A DNA stretch of 64,000 nt from an uncultured Caldilineaceae bacterium (GCA_951813625.1 CATOTS010000012.1:1-64000), one strand, 5' to 3'. Shown: positions 47,296 to 56,952, numbered from the stretch's first letter. Numbers and translations are program-made. Notes: generated by a model from the letters alone, not told the origin.

Positions 47296-47622
47296 GGTTC
47301 TCTTCCTTTCTCCATACGCCTAAAGTTAAGAATCGTTGCGGTTCTCCGACTCCGTATTCAATCCTGAGTATAGCCAACAATTATTACGGAACTATTGCCG
47401 ACAATCTTATCAGACAATTATCGATATCTGAAATGATATGGGCTGGATCGGCCCTCATCAGTGATGCGCAATACATACTGAAGCCGAGTTGCGGAGGCAT
47501 CGTGATGCCAAGTAAAGTATTGCTTGCGGTGCCTTGTATTCGATATAAGGTTCTGAAGAACTGCCGCAGTAAACCTGTTGCGCATGATCGTACGAAAGCG
47601 CGACGTATCGAAGCCAGTTGCG
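47296..47622. other. Divergent intergenic region
   Basis: 327 relatively AT-rich bases between msrP (minus) and the DUF2231 gene (plus). It should contain both promoters. A TATACT box on the minus strand (47367-47372) is the best -10 for msrP, but it lacks a good -35. A partial dyad (TCAGA...TCTGA near 47411-47432) may be an operator. No gene is seen. Confidence 0.4.
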
Positions 47623-48099
47623 ATGAAGCCGTCTCTGATTCATGCCGCTGTCGTTCATTTTCCGATCGCCCTGCTGATCTGCGGAAGTCTCGCCATGCTT
47701 GGATACATCCATCGCTGGCCGCGCGCCGAACTGCGCATCATTGGCTGGGGCCTTCTCCTTCCCGGCTGGCTGACCGTGCTGGCGGCCATTTTTAGCGGCC
47801 TCGTCGCCCAGGGCGGCCTGTCGCCGGACGCGCCGTTTCGCCCAATTCTCAACTGGCATACCGGCAGCGGCCTGGCTCTGGCCGTTCTCTACGCCGATCT
47901 GCTCTACCGCGGCTGGCTGCATTGGATGCGAACGAAGAGGGCGAAAATGGGCGACTCCGCTGCGCCGGGAAACATTTTAGACGAAGGCAGTGGGAAGTGG
48001 CGGCTGACCGTGCAGCTCTTACTGGGCATCGGGCTGGTGATCCTCAGCGGCTGGCTCGGAGGACATCTCGTCTATTTTTACGGTGTAGGGGTGCACTGA
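47623..48099 (+). CDS. DUF2231-like membrane protein
   Basis: 158 residues from the ATG at 47623. Open codons reach to a TTG at 47578. It starts MKPSLIHAAVVHFPIALLICG, the His-Pro pattern of DUF2231, and has four hydrophobic segments ending WLGGHLVYFYGVGVH. Members are small heme- or redox-associated membrane proteins of uncertain role. Conserved His residues in spans 1, 3 and 4 could bind heme (inference). It is 52 bases upstream of a response-regulator gene and divergent from msrP. Confidence 0.8.
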   Translation: MKPSLIHAAVVHFPIALLICGSLAMLGYIHRWPRAELRIIGWGLLLPGWLTVLAAIFSGLVAQGGLSPDAPFRPILNWHTGSGLALAVLYADLLYRGWLHWMRTKRAKMGDSAAPGNILDEGSGKWRLTVQLLLGIGLVILSGWLGGHLVYFYGVGVH

Positions 48100-48151
48100 A
48101 AGGGCAATGCGTACTACATATTTTGTGCCGCGCCGGATGTAAGATCCCCTT

Positions 48152-48868
48152 ATGACGATGATTCTTGTGGTGGATGACGACCAGCTGATGCGGCGCAGCC
48201 TCTCGATCGGTCTGCAGAACGCCGGTTACCGCACGGAGACCGCCGGCAGCGGTGAAGAGGCGCTGGCAAAAGCCCGCCTGATCCGCCCCCAGCTCGTACT
48301 GCTCGACATCGGCCTGCCCGGAATCGATGGGCTGGAGACGCTGCGGGCGATGCAGCAGTCTCTCGATGCGCCTGTCATCTTTGTGACCGCCCGCCGTCGC
48401 GAGCTGGATGAAATCGTCGGCCTGGAGTTGGGCGCCGACGACTACGTGACCAAGCCGTTCGACATTGATGTGCTCCTGGCCAGGGTAAAGGCCGTACTGC
48501 GCCGCGCCGCGGCAGATGAAGAACGCGGCGGCGCAGAAACTGGATTGCTTGTCGTCGGCGACCTGGAGTTGGACCGCGCCGCGCATCGGGTCACGGTTGG
48601 CGGGCGCGCCGTCACGCTTACGCCGAAAGAGTTTCAGCTGCTCGCCTTTCTCGCAAGCCGCGCTGATGAAGTCGTCCCCGTCGCCGACATTCTGAGTAAC
48701 GTGTGGGGGCCGGACTGGGTCGGCGAAATGCAGACCGTCTATGTCCATATCCGCTGGCTGCGCACTAAGATAGAGGAAGATGCGACGCGTCCCCGCCGTA
48801 TTCACACGGTGCGCGGCGTGGGCTATCGATTGACCCCCGCGGGCAAGGATGACCCCAATGTGGCGTAA
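48152..48868 (+). CDS. OmpR/PhoB-family response regulator
   Basis: 238 residues. The receiver domain has the acidic pocket VVDDD, phospho-acceptor Asp in LVLLDIGLPGIDG, Thr in VIFVTARR and Lys in DDYVTKPFD. The C-terminal winged helix shows RAVTLTPKEFQLLAFLASR and VYVHIRWLRTKIEED followed by RRIHTVRGVGYRL. It is expected to bind direct repeats upstream of its targets when phosphorylated by the kinase encoded next. The two genes overlap by 20 bases (or 11 from the alternative start). Confidence 0.95.
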   Translation: MTMILVVDDDQLMRRSLSIGLQNAGYRTETAGSGEEALAKARLIRPQLVLLDIGLPGIDGLETLRAMQQSLDAPVIFVTARRRELDEIVGLELGADDYVTKPFDIDVLLARVKAVLRRAAADEERGGAETGLLVVGDLELDRAAHRVTVGGRAVTLTPKEFQLLAFLASRADEVVPVADILSNVWGPDWVGEMQTVYVHIRWLRTKIEEDATRPRRIHTVRGVGYRLTPAGKDDPNVA

Positions 48869-50282
48869 TCTGCGCAGCCGGCTGGCTATCAGCCATCTGC
48901 TTCCCCTGCTGGTGATCGTTCCCCTGCTCAGCCTCCTGCTCTACTATCTGCTCGAAGCCCGTTACGTCCTGGAGGAGGCGACCGCGCAGCTGGCCGGACA
49001 GGGCGAGCTGATTTCCCGGCTCTATCAGGCCGAACTGTCCGCGCTGGAGGATGAAGAGCAGGCGCGCTCCCTGTTCGCCCGGCTGCAAGTGCAGGTCCCA
49101 GTCCTATTCCATGTTGTCGATGAAGAGGGCAACATCGTGGTCAGGCCGGGCATTGCCACCGCCTCGACCAAGGTTCCCCTGCGCCCACCCGACCCGGAGC
49201 TACTGCGAAAGGCCCTGGCCGGCGAGATCGCGCGGCAGGTGCACCAAGGCAGCGCGTCGGTGGCGGTTCCCTTGCATAACGAGGACCGCGAGGTGGTCGG
49301 CGCCGTGCATCTGTCGATGCAACTGACCCAGGTGTCCAACCGGCTGGCGATTCTGCGCTGGACAGTTTGGGGGACAGTGGGCGCCGGGCTGCTGGTCGCC
49401 GTTCTACTGAGTTTCGCGCTCAGTCGCTCGTTGAATCAGCCCCTGGAGCGATTGACGAGGGCCTCGCGTGTCGTAAACTTTGACAGCTCGCCAAACCCGG
49501 TGAAGGAGGAAGGGCCGACCGAAGTGCGCACGCTGGCGCGTACCTTCAACGAGATGTCGGAGCGGTTGTATGAGTTGGAGCAGGGAAGAAGGCGACTGCT
49601 GAGCGCGGTCGTGCACGAGCTTGGCCGCCCACTGGGCGCGATAAAGGCGGCGGCGCAGGTTATGGGCCAGCATGAAACGGAATCGGAGACGGTCGTTGAA
49701 CTCTCTTCCGGCATTGACGACCAGGTCGATCAGCTGCGGCGTCTGCTCGACGACCTGGCCCTGCTGGCCCGCAATGATATGCGTAACCTGGCGCTTGACC
49801 TCGTCCCCACCGACGTTGGCGCGCTCGTCCGCGAAGAGTGCCGCCGCTATGACCCGCGCATTATGCAAAAGGAAATCGAGCTGCTCACGAGCATCGCCCC
49901 GGATACAACGCTTCCAGCGGCAGACCCGATGCGGCTCGGCCAGATTGTCGGCAATCTGCTGGATAACGCCATCAAGTACACGCCGCACGGCGGCCAAATT
50001 CGGGTTGACGTACGTTCCGAGCCGGACGCGGTCGAACTGACGATCGAGGACTCCGGGCCGGGCATCGACCCGTCCGAACAAGAGCGCATCTTTGACTTTC
50101 TTTACCGCTCCCCGCGGCAGGAACGGGTGCGCGAAGGGATGGGTATCGGGCTGGCGCTCTCGCGCCGGCTGGCAGAGGCACAGGGCGGCACACTGACCGC
50201 CCACAACCGGGCAGCAGGCACGGGCGCCCGTTTCCTGCTTTCTCTCACCAGAAAACTGGCCGAGCCCGGCAAAGGTTCCTGA
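48849..50282 (+). CDS. Sensor histidine kinase
   Basis: 477 residues (474 from a second ATG at 48858). Two membrane spans (about residues 12-38 and 172-195) flank an extracytoplasmic sensor of about 130 residues. A HAMP linker (SLNQPLERLTRASRVV) follows, then the phospho-accepting His in SAVVHELGRPLGAIKAAAQ and the ATPase boxes GNLLDNAIKYTPHGG, DSGPGI and GMGIGLALSRRL. The sensor has no domain that I recognise. The gene overlaps the response regulator, and the HtrA protease gene follows, a grouping that suggests envelope stress sensing. Confidence 0.94.
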   Translation: MTPMWRNLRSRLAISHLLPLLVIVPLLSLLLYYLLEARYVLEEATAQLAGQGELISRLYQAELSALEDEEQARSLFARLQVQVPVLFHVVDEEGNIVVRPGIATASTKVPLRPPDPELLRKALAGEIARQVHQGSASVAVPLHNEDREVVGAVHLSMQLTQVSNRLAILRWTVWGTVGAGLLVAVLLSFALSRSLNQPLERLTRASRVVNFDSSPNPVKEEGPTEVRTLARTFNEMSERLYELEQGRRRLLSAVVHELGRPLGAIKAAAQVMGQHETESETVVELSSGIDDQVDQLRRLLDDLALLARNDMRNLALDLVPTDVGALVREECRRYDPRIMQKEIELLTSIAPDTTLPAADPMRLGQIVGNLLDNAIKYTPHGGQIRVDVRSEPDAVELTIEDSGPGIDPSEQERIFDFLYRSPRQERVREGMGIGLALSRRLAEAQGGTLTAHNRAAGTGARFLLSLTRKLAEPGKGS

Positions 50283-50445
50283 TGACGCCGCAGCGACGCT
50301 AAGAATTCCTTAAAGTTTCCATAGGGATCTGATAAGGACGGGGCCCGCAAAACCTGCTATGCTTGGGGCCATTGGAGGAGTTGAAGCCGACCACTCTCTC
50401 CGAATTCGGAGACGAGATGGCTTATAGATCAAGGAAGACGTAACA

Positions 50446-51852
50446 GTGCAACCAAAATCAGTTAGTCTGCGGACGTTTCTGGTTGTGGTCGGCGTTCTGG
50501 CTATCGCGTTCGTCATCGGACTGGCCGGAATCGGAAAAATAGAGATCACACCCGCTTCGGTGGAAGCCACCACGGACCAGTCACCACCGCAAGAGATCAC
50601 ATACATTACGCAAGAGGGAAGCCCCGATCATCCAGACCAGGAACTGCTTTCCCGCATCTACGAAGGGGCGACGCAGTCCGTCGTCAGCATCCTGGCGCGG
50701 CTTCCGGAGTCCCGGTCGGGGAGTCCTTCCCGACCGCAGGGGGGGCAGGGCAGCGGCTGGGTCTGGGACGAAGATGGGCACATTGTCACCAACAACCATG
50801 TCGTCGAGAACGCGACCGAGATCATCGTCAACTTCGCCAATGGCATGTGGGCGGAGGCCGAATTGGTCGCCCGCGATCCCCAGTCGGACCTGGCCGTACT
50901 CCGCGTTGAAGCGCCTGACGGCATGTCGCTGCGGCCGCTGGCGCGCGCGGGAACACTGCCCAAGGTCGGCCACTATACGATCGCTCTGGGCAGCCCCTTC
51001 GGGCTTGAAAACTCGATGTCTCTGGGCATTGTCAGCGCCCTGGGCCGCAGCTTTCCCATGGGAGATCCCGGGCGTGTCGGCCGCTATTCGCTGCCGGACG
51101 TAATCCAGACCGACGCGGCCATAAATCCCGGCAATTCGGGCGGGCCGCTGCTGGACCTGAGCGGACGGGTCGTGGGTGTCAACTTCGCGATTCGCACCGA
51201 AGAACGTTCGATAACCGGCGCCGGCGTCAATTCAGGCGTAGGCTTCGCCATCCCGATTACGGTGGTCGAGCGGATCGTGCCCGCTTTGATCGACGATGGA
51301 GAGTATCGTTATCCCTTCCTGGGCGTCTCCGGGATGACGGTCTCGGCGCCGGTGGCGGCACAGATGAATCTGAAGGCCAACGTCCTCGGAGTATATGTGA
51401 GCCGGCCGCTGGAGGGCGGCCCGTCCGCCGATGCCGGTATGCGCAGAGGCGACATTATCGTCAGCATCGATGGAATGGAAGTCCGCAACTTCGAGGATGT
51501 GATAAGCTACCTGATTCTGCAGAAGTCGCCCGGCGAGACCGTGGAGCTTGGCATTCTGCGCAACGGCAGGAGCCGCACGATTGATGTTGAGCTGGTTACC
51601 CGCCCGGCAACAGAGGGCGAGGACCCGGATCTGCAGTGGGTCAGTCTCAGGGAAGCGATCGAAATCGCCGCCGATGCCGTCGCCGAGGCTGACGACATTG
51701 GAACTGTCGTGAACAGCTCTGCCCGCGGCGCCGTTCGCGGCGGTGTCAGGGTTTGGATCGTCACATTGGAGGGCGAGAACGGGACCGCGACCGTCGTGGT
51801 TGACGCTGAGGAAGGAGAAGTTCTGGGCCTGGAAGTAGATGACGGCAATTGA
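50446..51852 (+). CDS. HtrA/DegP-like serine protease with PDZ and PepSY-like tail
   Basis: 468 residues, GTG start. A single N-terminal membrane anchor (residues 8-30) places the protease outside the membrane. The catalytic triad is His in VTNNHVVENA, Asp in DPQSDLAVLRV and Ser in NPGNSGGPLLDLSG. One PDZ domain follows (residues about 285-385, with AGMRRGDIIVSIDGMEVRNF). The last 70 residues (WVSLREAIEIAADAVAE, RVWIVTLEGENGTATVVVDA) look like a PepSY-type domain, an unusual addition that may modulate activity. The gene follows the two-component pair by 163 bases and is probably a regulatory target or partner. Confidence 0.9.
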   Translation: MQPKSVSLRTFLVVVGVLAIAFVIGLAGIGKIEITPASVEATTDQSPPQEITYITQEGSPDHPDQELLSRIYEGATQSVVSILARLPESRSGSPSRPQGGQGSGWVWDEDGHIVTNNHVVENATEIIVNFANGMWAEAELVARDPQSDLAVLRVEAPDGMSLRPLARAGTLPKVGHYTIALGSPFGLENSMSLGIVSALGRSFPMGDPGRVGRYSLPDVIQTDAAINPGNSGGPLLDLSGRVVGVNFAIRTEERSITGAGVNSGVGFAIPITVVERIVPALIDDGEYRYPFLGVSGMTVSAPVAAQMNLKANVLGVYVSRPLEGGPSADAGMRRGDIIVSIDGMEVRNFEDVISYLILQKSPGETVELGILRNGRSRTIDVELVTRPATEGEDPDLQWVSLREAIEIAADAVAEADDIGTVVNSSARGAVRGGVRVWIVTLEGENGTATVVVDAEEGEVLGLEVDDGN

Positions 51853-51937
51853 GTGGGGTTCAGTGCGCTCCCTTGCGAGAGGGGGCGCACCCAGCTCCAC
51901 CTTTCAACTGACAATTACCTCCTCCAATACAGTAGTA

Positions 51938-51972
51938 AGGGAGCCGGGTCAATGACGCCCGGCTCCTTGCTG
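51938..51972 (+). terminator. Terminator-like hairpin after the HtrA gene
   Basis: Stem GGAGCCGGG/CCCGGCTCC (9 bp, perfect) with a 9-base loop, 87 bases after the stop codon. The following TTGCTGTTT is only a poor T tract. Confidence 0.6.
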
Positions 51973-52125
51973 TTTCAGAGAAATCCACCTGATTCTCAGG
52001 CACGCAATCATTTGTCTGAACTGTGATCTATGTGGTTATGTGAACGAAGCAGTTGACGTCGTCGGAGGGTATTCCGGCGCTTGGCAATCGACAATCACGG
52101 GTTTCACAGTCCGGAAGGACGACCG

Positions 52126-52776
52126 ATGTCCGAGGTCATTGGCGCCGCGCATCAGTTCCACGAGATCGAATACGCCGAGGACTGGGCGCGGCGCTTCAAG
52201 CCGACGCCGGAGCGGCTGCATCTGTTCGAAACGATGCTTCAGCAACTGCAAAGCGCAGTCCCCGCCGATGGCTATGTTGTCGAACTGGGAATCGGGCCAG
52301 CCTATCTGGCCGAATTTCTGCTGGAGCGCATGCCGCACATCTCGTATGCAGGGGTCGACTTCTCTCAGCCAATGCTGACGCAGGCGGCTACCCGTCTGGC
52401 GCGGTACGGCGATCGCGTACAGTTTCAGCAAGCTGACCTGCTGAACGACAGCTGGAGCGCCGGCCTGGGGGGCCCGCCCGCGGCGATCGTTTCCACATGG
52501 GCTCTACACGACCTGGGCGGACAGGCGCAGACGGCCCAGGTCTATCGAGCCTGCGCACGCGCCTTGCCGCAGGGCGGGCTGCTGCTGAACGGAGATTTCG
52601 TCAAGCCGGACGGTACCCTCCACCCCTTCGAACCTGGTCGGTTCTCCGTCAGCCGCCATCTGGAACTTCTGCAGGAGGCCGGCTTTTCACAAGCAAGTAA
52701 CTTGGGACTGTGGGAAGAAGAGATCGAAGCGCCGACAGCCTCACACAACTACGCCTGCCTGCTCGCCCTTGTCTGA
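52126..52776 (+). CDS. Class I SAM-dependent methyltransferase
   Basis: 216 residues from the ATG at 52126 (GGAAGGACGACCG upstream). The frame is open to 52081. Motif I, VVELGIGPAYLAEFLLE, and the acidic end of strand beta2, YAGVDFSQPML, define the SAM site. QFQQADLLND and IVSTWALHDLGG correspond to motifs II and III. The C-terminal part could fit a small-molecule substrate. No substrate can be assigned, and the neighbours give no clue. Confidence 0.85.
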   Translation: MSEVIGAAHQFHEIEYAEDWARRFKPTPERLHLFETMLQQLQSAVPADGYVVELGIGPAYLAEFLLERMPHISYAGVDFSQPMLTQAATRLARYGDRVQFQQADLLNDSWSAGLGGPPAAIVSTWALHDLGGQAQTAQVYRACARALPQGGLLLNGDFVKPDGTLHPFEPGRFSVSRHLELLQEAGFSQASNLGLWEEEIEAPTASHNYACLLALV

Positions 52777-52948
52777 CCGTGGAGTCGTCAAACGGCGAAA
52801 CAGGGGCAGCACGGCTTGACTTCTGCAAAGGTGGTGCTACGCTGGACGCGAATTGCTGCGCCATCCCGCCGGGAACAAATTAAGGCCGGACTTTCCCCGA
52901 TTTGACGGCTGTTCAGGCCGCCCCAATTTCAGATTGGAAATATCTACC

Positions 52949-53437
52949 ATGGCTGAAGCGCCCTTTGAAGTCCCCAAAGCCCACCGCTGGTTCGGCATCC
53001 AGCTCAACAACAGCACGATGGACGCCCTCGACGCCGGGTTGGTGACAGCAGAGACGGCCGAGCCGTACATTCACGCCGCGCACGCAAGCTGCCACCATTG
53101 GATGCAGGTCGGCACGGTCGCCAATCACGGTCGGGGTGAGTTTGCGGTTGCGAGTGTCTATGCGGCTGCCGGGTTAGGCGAGGCTGCGCTGCGTCACGCC
53201 CGTCGTTATCTGGAGTTGATTAGAGCCAACCCCGGTCAGATGGAAGATTGGGACAAGGCTTTTGCCTATGACGCCCTCGCCCGCGCCCATGCCGCTGCCG
53301 GGGAGATGGACGCGGCGCGCCAAGCCAGAGCGCAGGCGCAGGCAGCCAGCGATGCCATCGCCGAAGAGGAAGAACGAAACGTATTCTTGAAGTGGTTTGA
53401 GGGAGGCCAGTGGCATGGCTTTGCCAAAGAGCCGTAG
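52949..53437 (+). CDS. Conserved TPR-like hypothetical protein
   Basis: 162 residues from the ATG at 52949. The frame is open to 52853, but conservation-like sequence starts here. It is Ala-rich and helical: YIHAAHASCHHWMQVGTVAN, GRGEFAVASVYAAAGLGEAAL, RHARRYLELI and FAYDALARAHAAAGEMDAARQ read as consecutive TPR-type helix pairs. The HAAHAS.HHW..VGT segment recurs in a family of uncharacterised bacterial proteins (recalled, not searched). It is soluble, with no catalytic motif. It is convergent with the sulfatase remnant. Confidence 0.65.
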   Translation: MAEAPFEVPKAHRWFGIQLNNSTMDALDAGLVTAETAEPYIHAAHASCHHWMQVGTVANHGRGEFAVASVYAAAGLGEAALRHARRYLELIRANPGQMEDWDKAFAYDALARAHAAAGEMDAARQARAQAQAASDAIAEEEERNVFLKWFEGGQWHGFAKEP

Positions 53438-53478
53438 CCGCTCCGCTCTCGCTCAGGACCGAGGATTGAACTGTCCGG

Positions 53479-54917
53479 TCAACCCGCCTGCCACTTGTCG
53501 TACACCTGCAACCCGCGGCTCTCGCGCACGCCGTCCCGCCAGGCCTCCTTGTGGTTGTGCGTGCGCTGAAACTTGATTTGCAGGCCGGAAAAAACCGGCT
53601 CCTCATGCCGCCCGTACCACCCCTCCAGTTCCTGTTCCAGTCTGTCCTGAATCCCTGTAAACTCATCCCGGCCGGCGCGGTTGTAGCGCTCACCCGGGTC
53701 GCTTTCCAACTCGAACAGGTCGTGGGGGCCGTCCGGGTAACGCTTGACCAGTTTGTGGCTCGGCGTTCGCACCATGCGCAGGTCGCCGTACTCTCCGTAG
53801 CGGGTATCGTCCCATGCGTCCTGGCCGCTGCCGTCCAGCAGATGCCCATAGCTGGCGCCGGCATAGTTGCGGCTTTCGTCCAATCCGATCCCAGCCCAGT
53901 CGCAAATGGCGCGAAACGTGTCGTAATGGTCCACGCAGCGCTCGTTGACCTGTCCGGCGGCGACCAGGCCCGGCGCGCGAATCATCAGTGGCACGCGGGT
54001 AGAAATCTCGTACATATTCAGCGGACGCGTGCTGTTGCCTTTGCCCCAAAAGCCGTTCTGGCCAACCGAGCAGCCATGGTCCGAAGTATAGATCACGACC
54101 GTATTGTCCAACCGCCCGTCGTCCTCCAGCCTGTCCAGCAGCCGTCCAACCTCGCGATCGATTTCGCTGACCGCGGCATAGTAGCCGATGTAGCGGCTGC
54201 GAATCTGCTCCTCGGTCGGTTGGTCTCCGTCGGCCAGGCCCTCATTGCGTTGCCATGTGTGGGGGCGGTAAGGAGGTATATCCCTGAATTCGGCGTCGGC
54301 GAAACGGGCGGTCAGCTGTGGGTCATGGGTTTCGGCCTGGTAGGGCGAATGGGTGGCGATGTAGCCCACATTGAGGAAAAACGGCTGCTCCCGCGGCGCG
54401 CTATCCAGAAACTGTAACGCGTAATCGGTGATGAACGTGCTCTTGTTTCCGTCAGTTCAGGGGTTCACCGTTGAGGTGATAGGTGTAAGCGCCGTTGTGT
54501 TCAAGCTGCCAGCGGGGCAGGCCGAAAGCCCAGTCGAAACCGGGCGGCGTCCGGTGCGAGCGCCCATGTGCCACTTCCCGGACAGGCCGCAGCGATAGCC
54601 GGCGGCGGAAAGAAGCTGCGGCAAGGTCACCTCGCCGGCCAGCCAGTCAAAGTCGCCGATGACCGGTTCCGCCTCCTGGAGCAGTCGTGGATGCCAACCT
54701 GCGAGGGTGTGCGTCCGGTCATCAGGCAGGCACGCGCCGGTGAGCAGACCGGGCAGGGCGTGAACGCGTTGGCAAAGCGGGCGCCTGCCGCAGCCAGCCG
54801 GTCCAGATTTGGCGTCTGCAATTCGCTGTTGCCATAGCAGCCGTTCGCCCACTGGCCGTGGTCGTCGGTGAGGAAAAGGAGGACATTGGGACGGTCCATT
54901 TGGCAAATGCCTGTCAT
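53479..54917 (-). pseudogene. Sulfatase gene, broken by four single-base losses
   Basis: Reading across three frames reconstructs a formylglycine-dependent sulfatase of roughly 480 residues. It has RPNVLLFLTDDHGQW with metal ligands, the CSPAR modification site in PVCSPARACLMTGRTPSQ, DFDWLAGEVTLPQLL, CGLSGKWHMG, FDWAFGLPRWQLEHNGAYTY, FITDYALQFLD, then VIYTSDHGCSVGQNGFWGKG and a sulfatase C-terminus. The frame is lost where a G is missing from a GG near 54681, a C near 54562, and two G near 54458 and 54450. Each loss removes one base of a run, so sequencing error is as likely as true decay. If intact, it would cleave a sulfate ester. It is the last gene of a minus-strand set with FAH and RraA genes. 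Confidence 0.8.
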
Positions 54918-54952
54918 GTCTGGTGAGAGATTCGAGAACTCAATCGTGCCAT

Positions 54953-55767
54953 TCAGGTCACCGGGTTTTCCAGCGTCATGCCGCCGATCGTTATCCTGAC
55001 CAGGTCGCCTCTGTGAAGGGTGAACTCGTCGGGCGGGATGATGCCGGTGCCCGTCATCAGCAGCGCGCCGTGGGGAAAGGCCAACTCCTGCATCAGATAG
55101 GCGGCGAGGTCCGAGAATGTGCGTTTCATCTCGCTGGTCGCCGTGCTGCCGGCGAAAGCGACGGCGCCGTCCCGCTCGATTTCCAGGCTGATGGCCAGGT
55201 CGGTCAACGCGCCGGCGCCGGCCAGGCGGATCCCCGGGCCGACCGCGGCCGAGCCGTCATAGGTCTTGGCCTGGGCCAGGTAAAGTGGGTTCTCGCCCTC
55301 AATGTCGCGGCTGGACATATCGTTGCCGACGGTATAGCCGACGATCTGGCAGGCAGCGTTGATCATGAGGCACAACTCCGGCTCGGGCACATTCCAGGTG
55401 GTGTCAACGCGTATCCGCACCGGCTGACCGTGGCCGACAGTGCGCCAGCCCAACTGTTTGAAGAAGATCTCCGGGCGCTCGGCGTCGTAGACCTTCTCAT
55501 ATACGTCGGCCGCGGTCTCAGATTCGGCCTTGCGCGCGTCGCGGCTGCGCAGATAGGTGACGCCGCTGCCCAGACCTCCTGCTGCGCGTCGAGCGGCGCC
55601 AGCAGCTCCCCGCTCGCCTCTTTTTCTGTCGCCAATTCCGCCAGCAGCGAGGGCAAACTCTCATCCGGCAGAGTCAAAAGGGTGCTGAGCGTTACCCCGG
55701 CGGGCAGCAGCTTGCCGTCAACCGCCCAGCGCGGTCCGGTGGATGCATTGTGGCGGGTGAGATACAT
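54953..55767 (-). pseudogene. FAH-family hydratase/hydrolase gene, frameshifted
   Basis: The N-terminal part (MYLTRHNASTGPRWAVDG, then LDAQQEVWAA) and the C-terminal part (LGWRTVGHGQPVRIRVDTTW, GYTVGNDMSSRDIEGENPLY, LAQAKTYDGSAAVGPGIRLA) lie in different frames. Adding one G near 55561-55566 joins them through VTYLRSRDARKAESETAADV. The domain is the fumarylacetoacetate hydrolase fold. The GNDMSSRDIEGENPLYL block is close to that of 2-dehydro-3-deoxy-D-pentonate dehydratases, so sugar-acid breakdown is a reasonable guess. The gene lies between the RraA-like and sulfatase genes, 35 bases before the latter. Confidence 0.78.
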
Positions 55768-55842
55768 CGGCGCTTGCTCCTTGTTGGTTGTGCGGGTCTC
55801 GATGGTCGAACTGACTGCGGCGGCACGACTCTCCGTCGCCGC

Positions 55843-56639
55843 TCATCCGTTGCGTTTTTTCCATTCTTCGTACTCCGCCCAACCCTCGTCGTTGAGCGGG
55901 TAATATTTGCTCAGCGCGCCGCCCTCTTCCAGTTTGATGCGGCTGAAGACCTCCCACTCCTCGTGGGCCAGGGTGTGTTCGAGCACGAGAGGGATCATCT
56001 GACGGGGTACGACCACCGCGCCGTCGTCGTCGGCGATGATCGCGTCGCCGGGCAGAACGAGTACATTGCTGATTGTCACCGGAACATTCAGCCCCCACGG
56101 AACAGCTCGGCCTGGGAAGCGTAGTTGGGCGTGAAGCCGACCGTCCACAGAGGCACGCCGATCGTCTGAATATTGGGCCAGTCGCGCACGCAGCCGTCGA
56201 CGACGATTCCGGCCCCGCCCCGGCCTTTGAAATAGGTGGTCAGCATTTCGCCGACACAGCCGGTGTAGCGGCTGGCGAAGGCCTGGATGACCAGCACATC
56301 GCCGGTTTCGACCGTCTCGAAAACAGCCCACAGTGCGCCGCGCTTCTCCGCGCCCTCCTGGGCCGCGCCGGAAAAGACATCCTCGCGCTGGGGCATGAAT
56401 GCCAGCGTTACGGCCGGGCCGACGATCTTGGCGCCGGGCGTGCGCGGCAACGGCCCCTGAATGAAGGTCTGGCGGATGCCGAGTTTGTGCATCGTGGCGC
56501 TGGCCGTGGCCGTGCTCACCTGCCGCAGCTGCTCAATCAGATCGATGTCGGGACGGGCGAAGGGGCCGCCGTCTACAGGCAGAGATACGCCCGCAGAGGG
56601 GACCTCGGTGGCCGCGTAGTCGATGCTGGGTCTGCTCAT
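55843..56639 (-). pseudogene. RraA/HMG-aldolase-family gene, frameshifted
   Basis: The first frame runs from the ATG at 56639 (IDLIEQLRQVSTATASATMH, GPAVTLAFMPQRED, FKGRGGAGIVVDGCVRDWPN) to a stop just after AELFRGG. One missing C near 56097-56101 separates it from NVPVTISNVLVLPGDAIIAD and the rest. The DGCVRD motif and PGDAIIADDDGAVVVP are typical of RraA-like proteins, most of which are class II aldolases or decarboxylases for 4-carboxy-4-hydroxy-2-oxoacids rather than RNase E regulators. It is upstream of the FAH gene (75 bases) and probably in the same operon. Confidence 0.78.
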
Positions 56640-56850
56640 ATGGCCTGTTCCTCAAATGGGCAAATTGGGATGGGATGACTGCGAACGCCTGCGCCGTAAA
56701 TGGCTGTGACGGTCATCTGATGGTATGCGAAGAGTGCGTATCCCGCAAGCATTGACGGGTGCAGTCCAAAATAGAGGCACAAATTCCCACACATCGGGTA
56801 GCAATGGGTTCACGGCCATTCCACTGTCCATCGCCCCCGGCAGTTCCTGG

Positions 56851-56899
56851 CAACTGGCAACTGGCAACTGGAAACTGGCAACTGGCAACTGGCAACTGC
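56851..56899. repeat. Heptanucleotide tandem repeat (CAACTGG)n
   Basis: Seven consecutive 7-base units, mostly CAACTGG, one AAACTGG and a last CAACTGC. Degenerate relatives are in copy 1 (about 9499-9545). They resemble the short tandemly repeated heptamers known from cyanobacterial genomes. Confidence 0.9.
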
Positions 56900-56933
56900 A
56901 GTTCTGGGCGGTCGGGCCTGCGGCCCTCCCTTG

Positions 56934-56952
56934 TGCGGGGGGACTCCCCCCG
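56934..56952. repeat. GC hairpin of repeat element (copy 3, unit a)
   Basis: Exact 19-base palindrome GCGGGGGGACTCCCCCCGC in the first module of copy 3. Confidence 0.8.
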
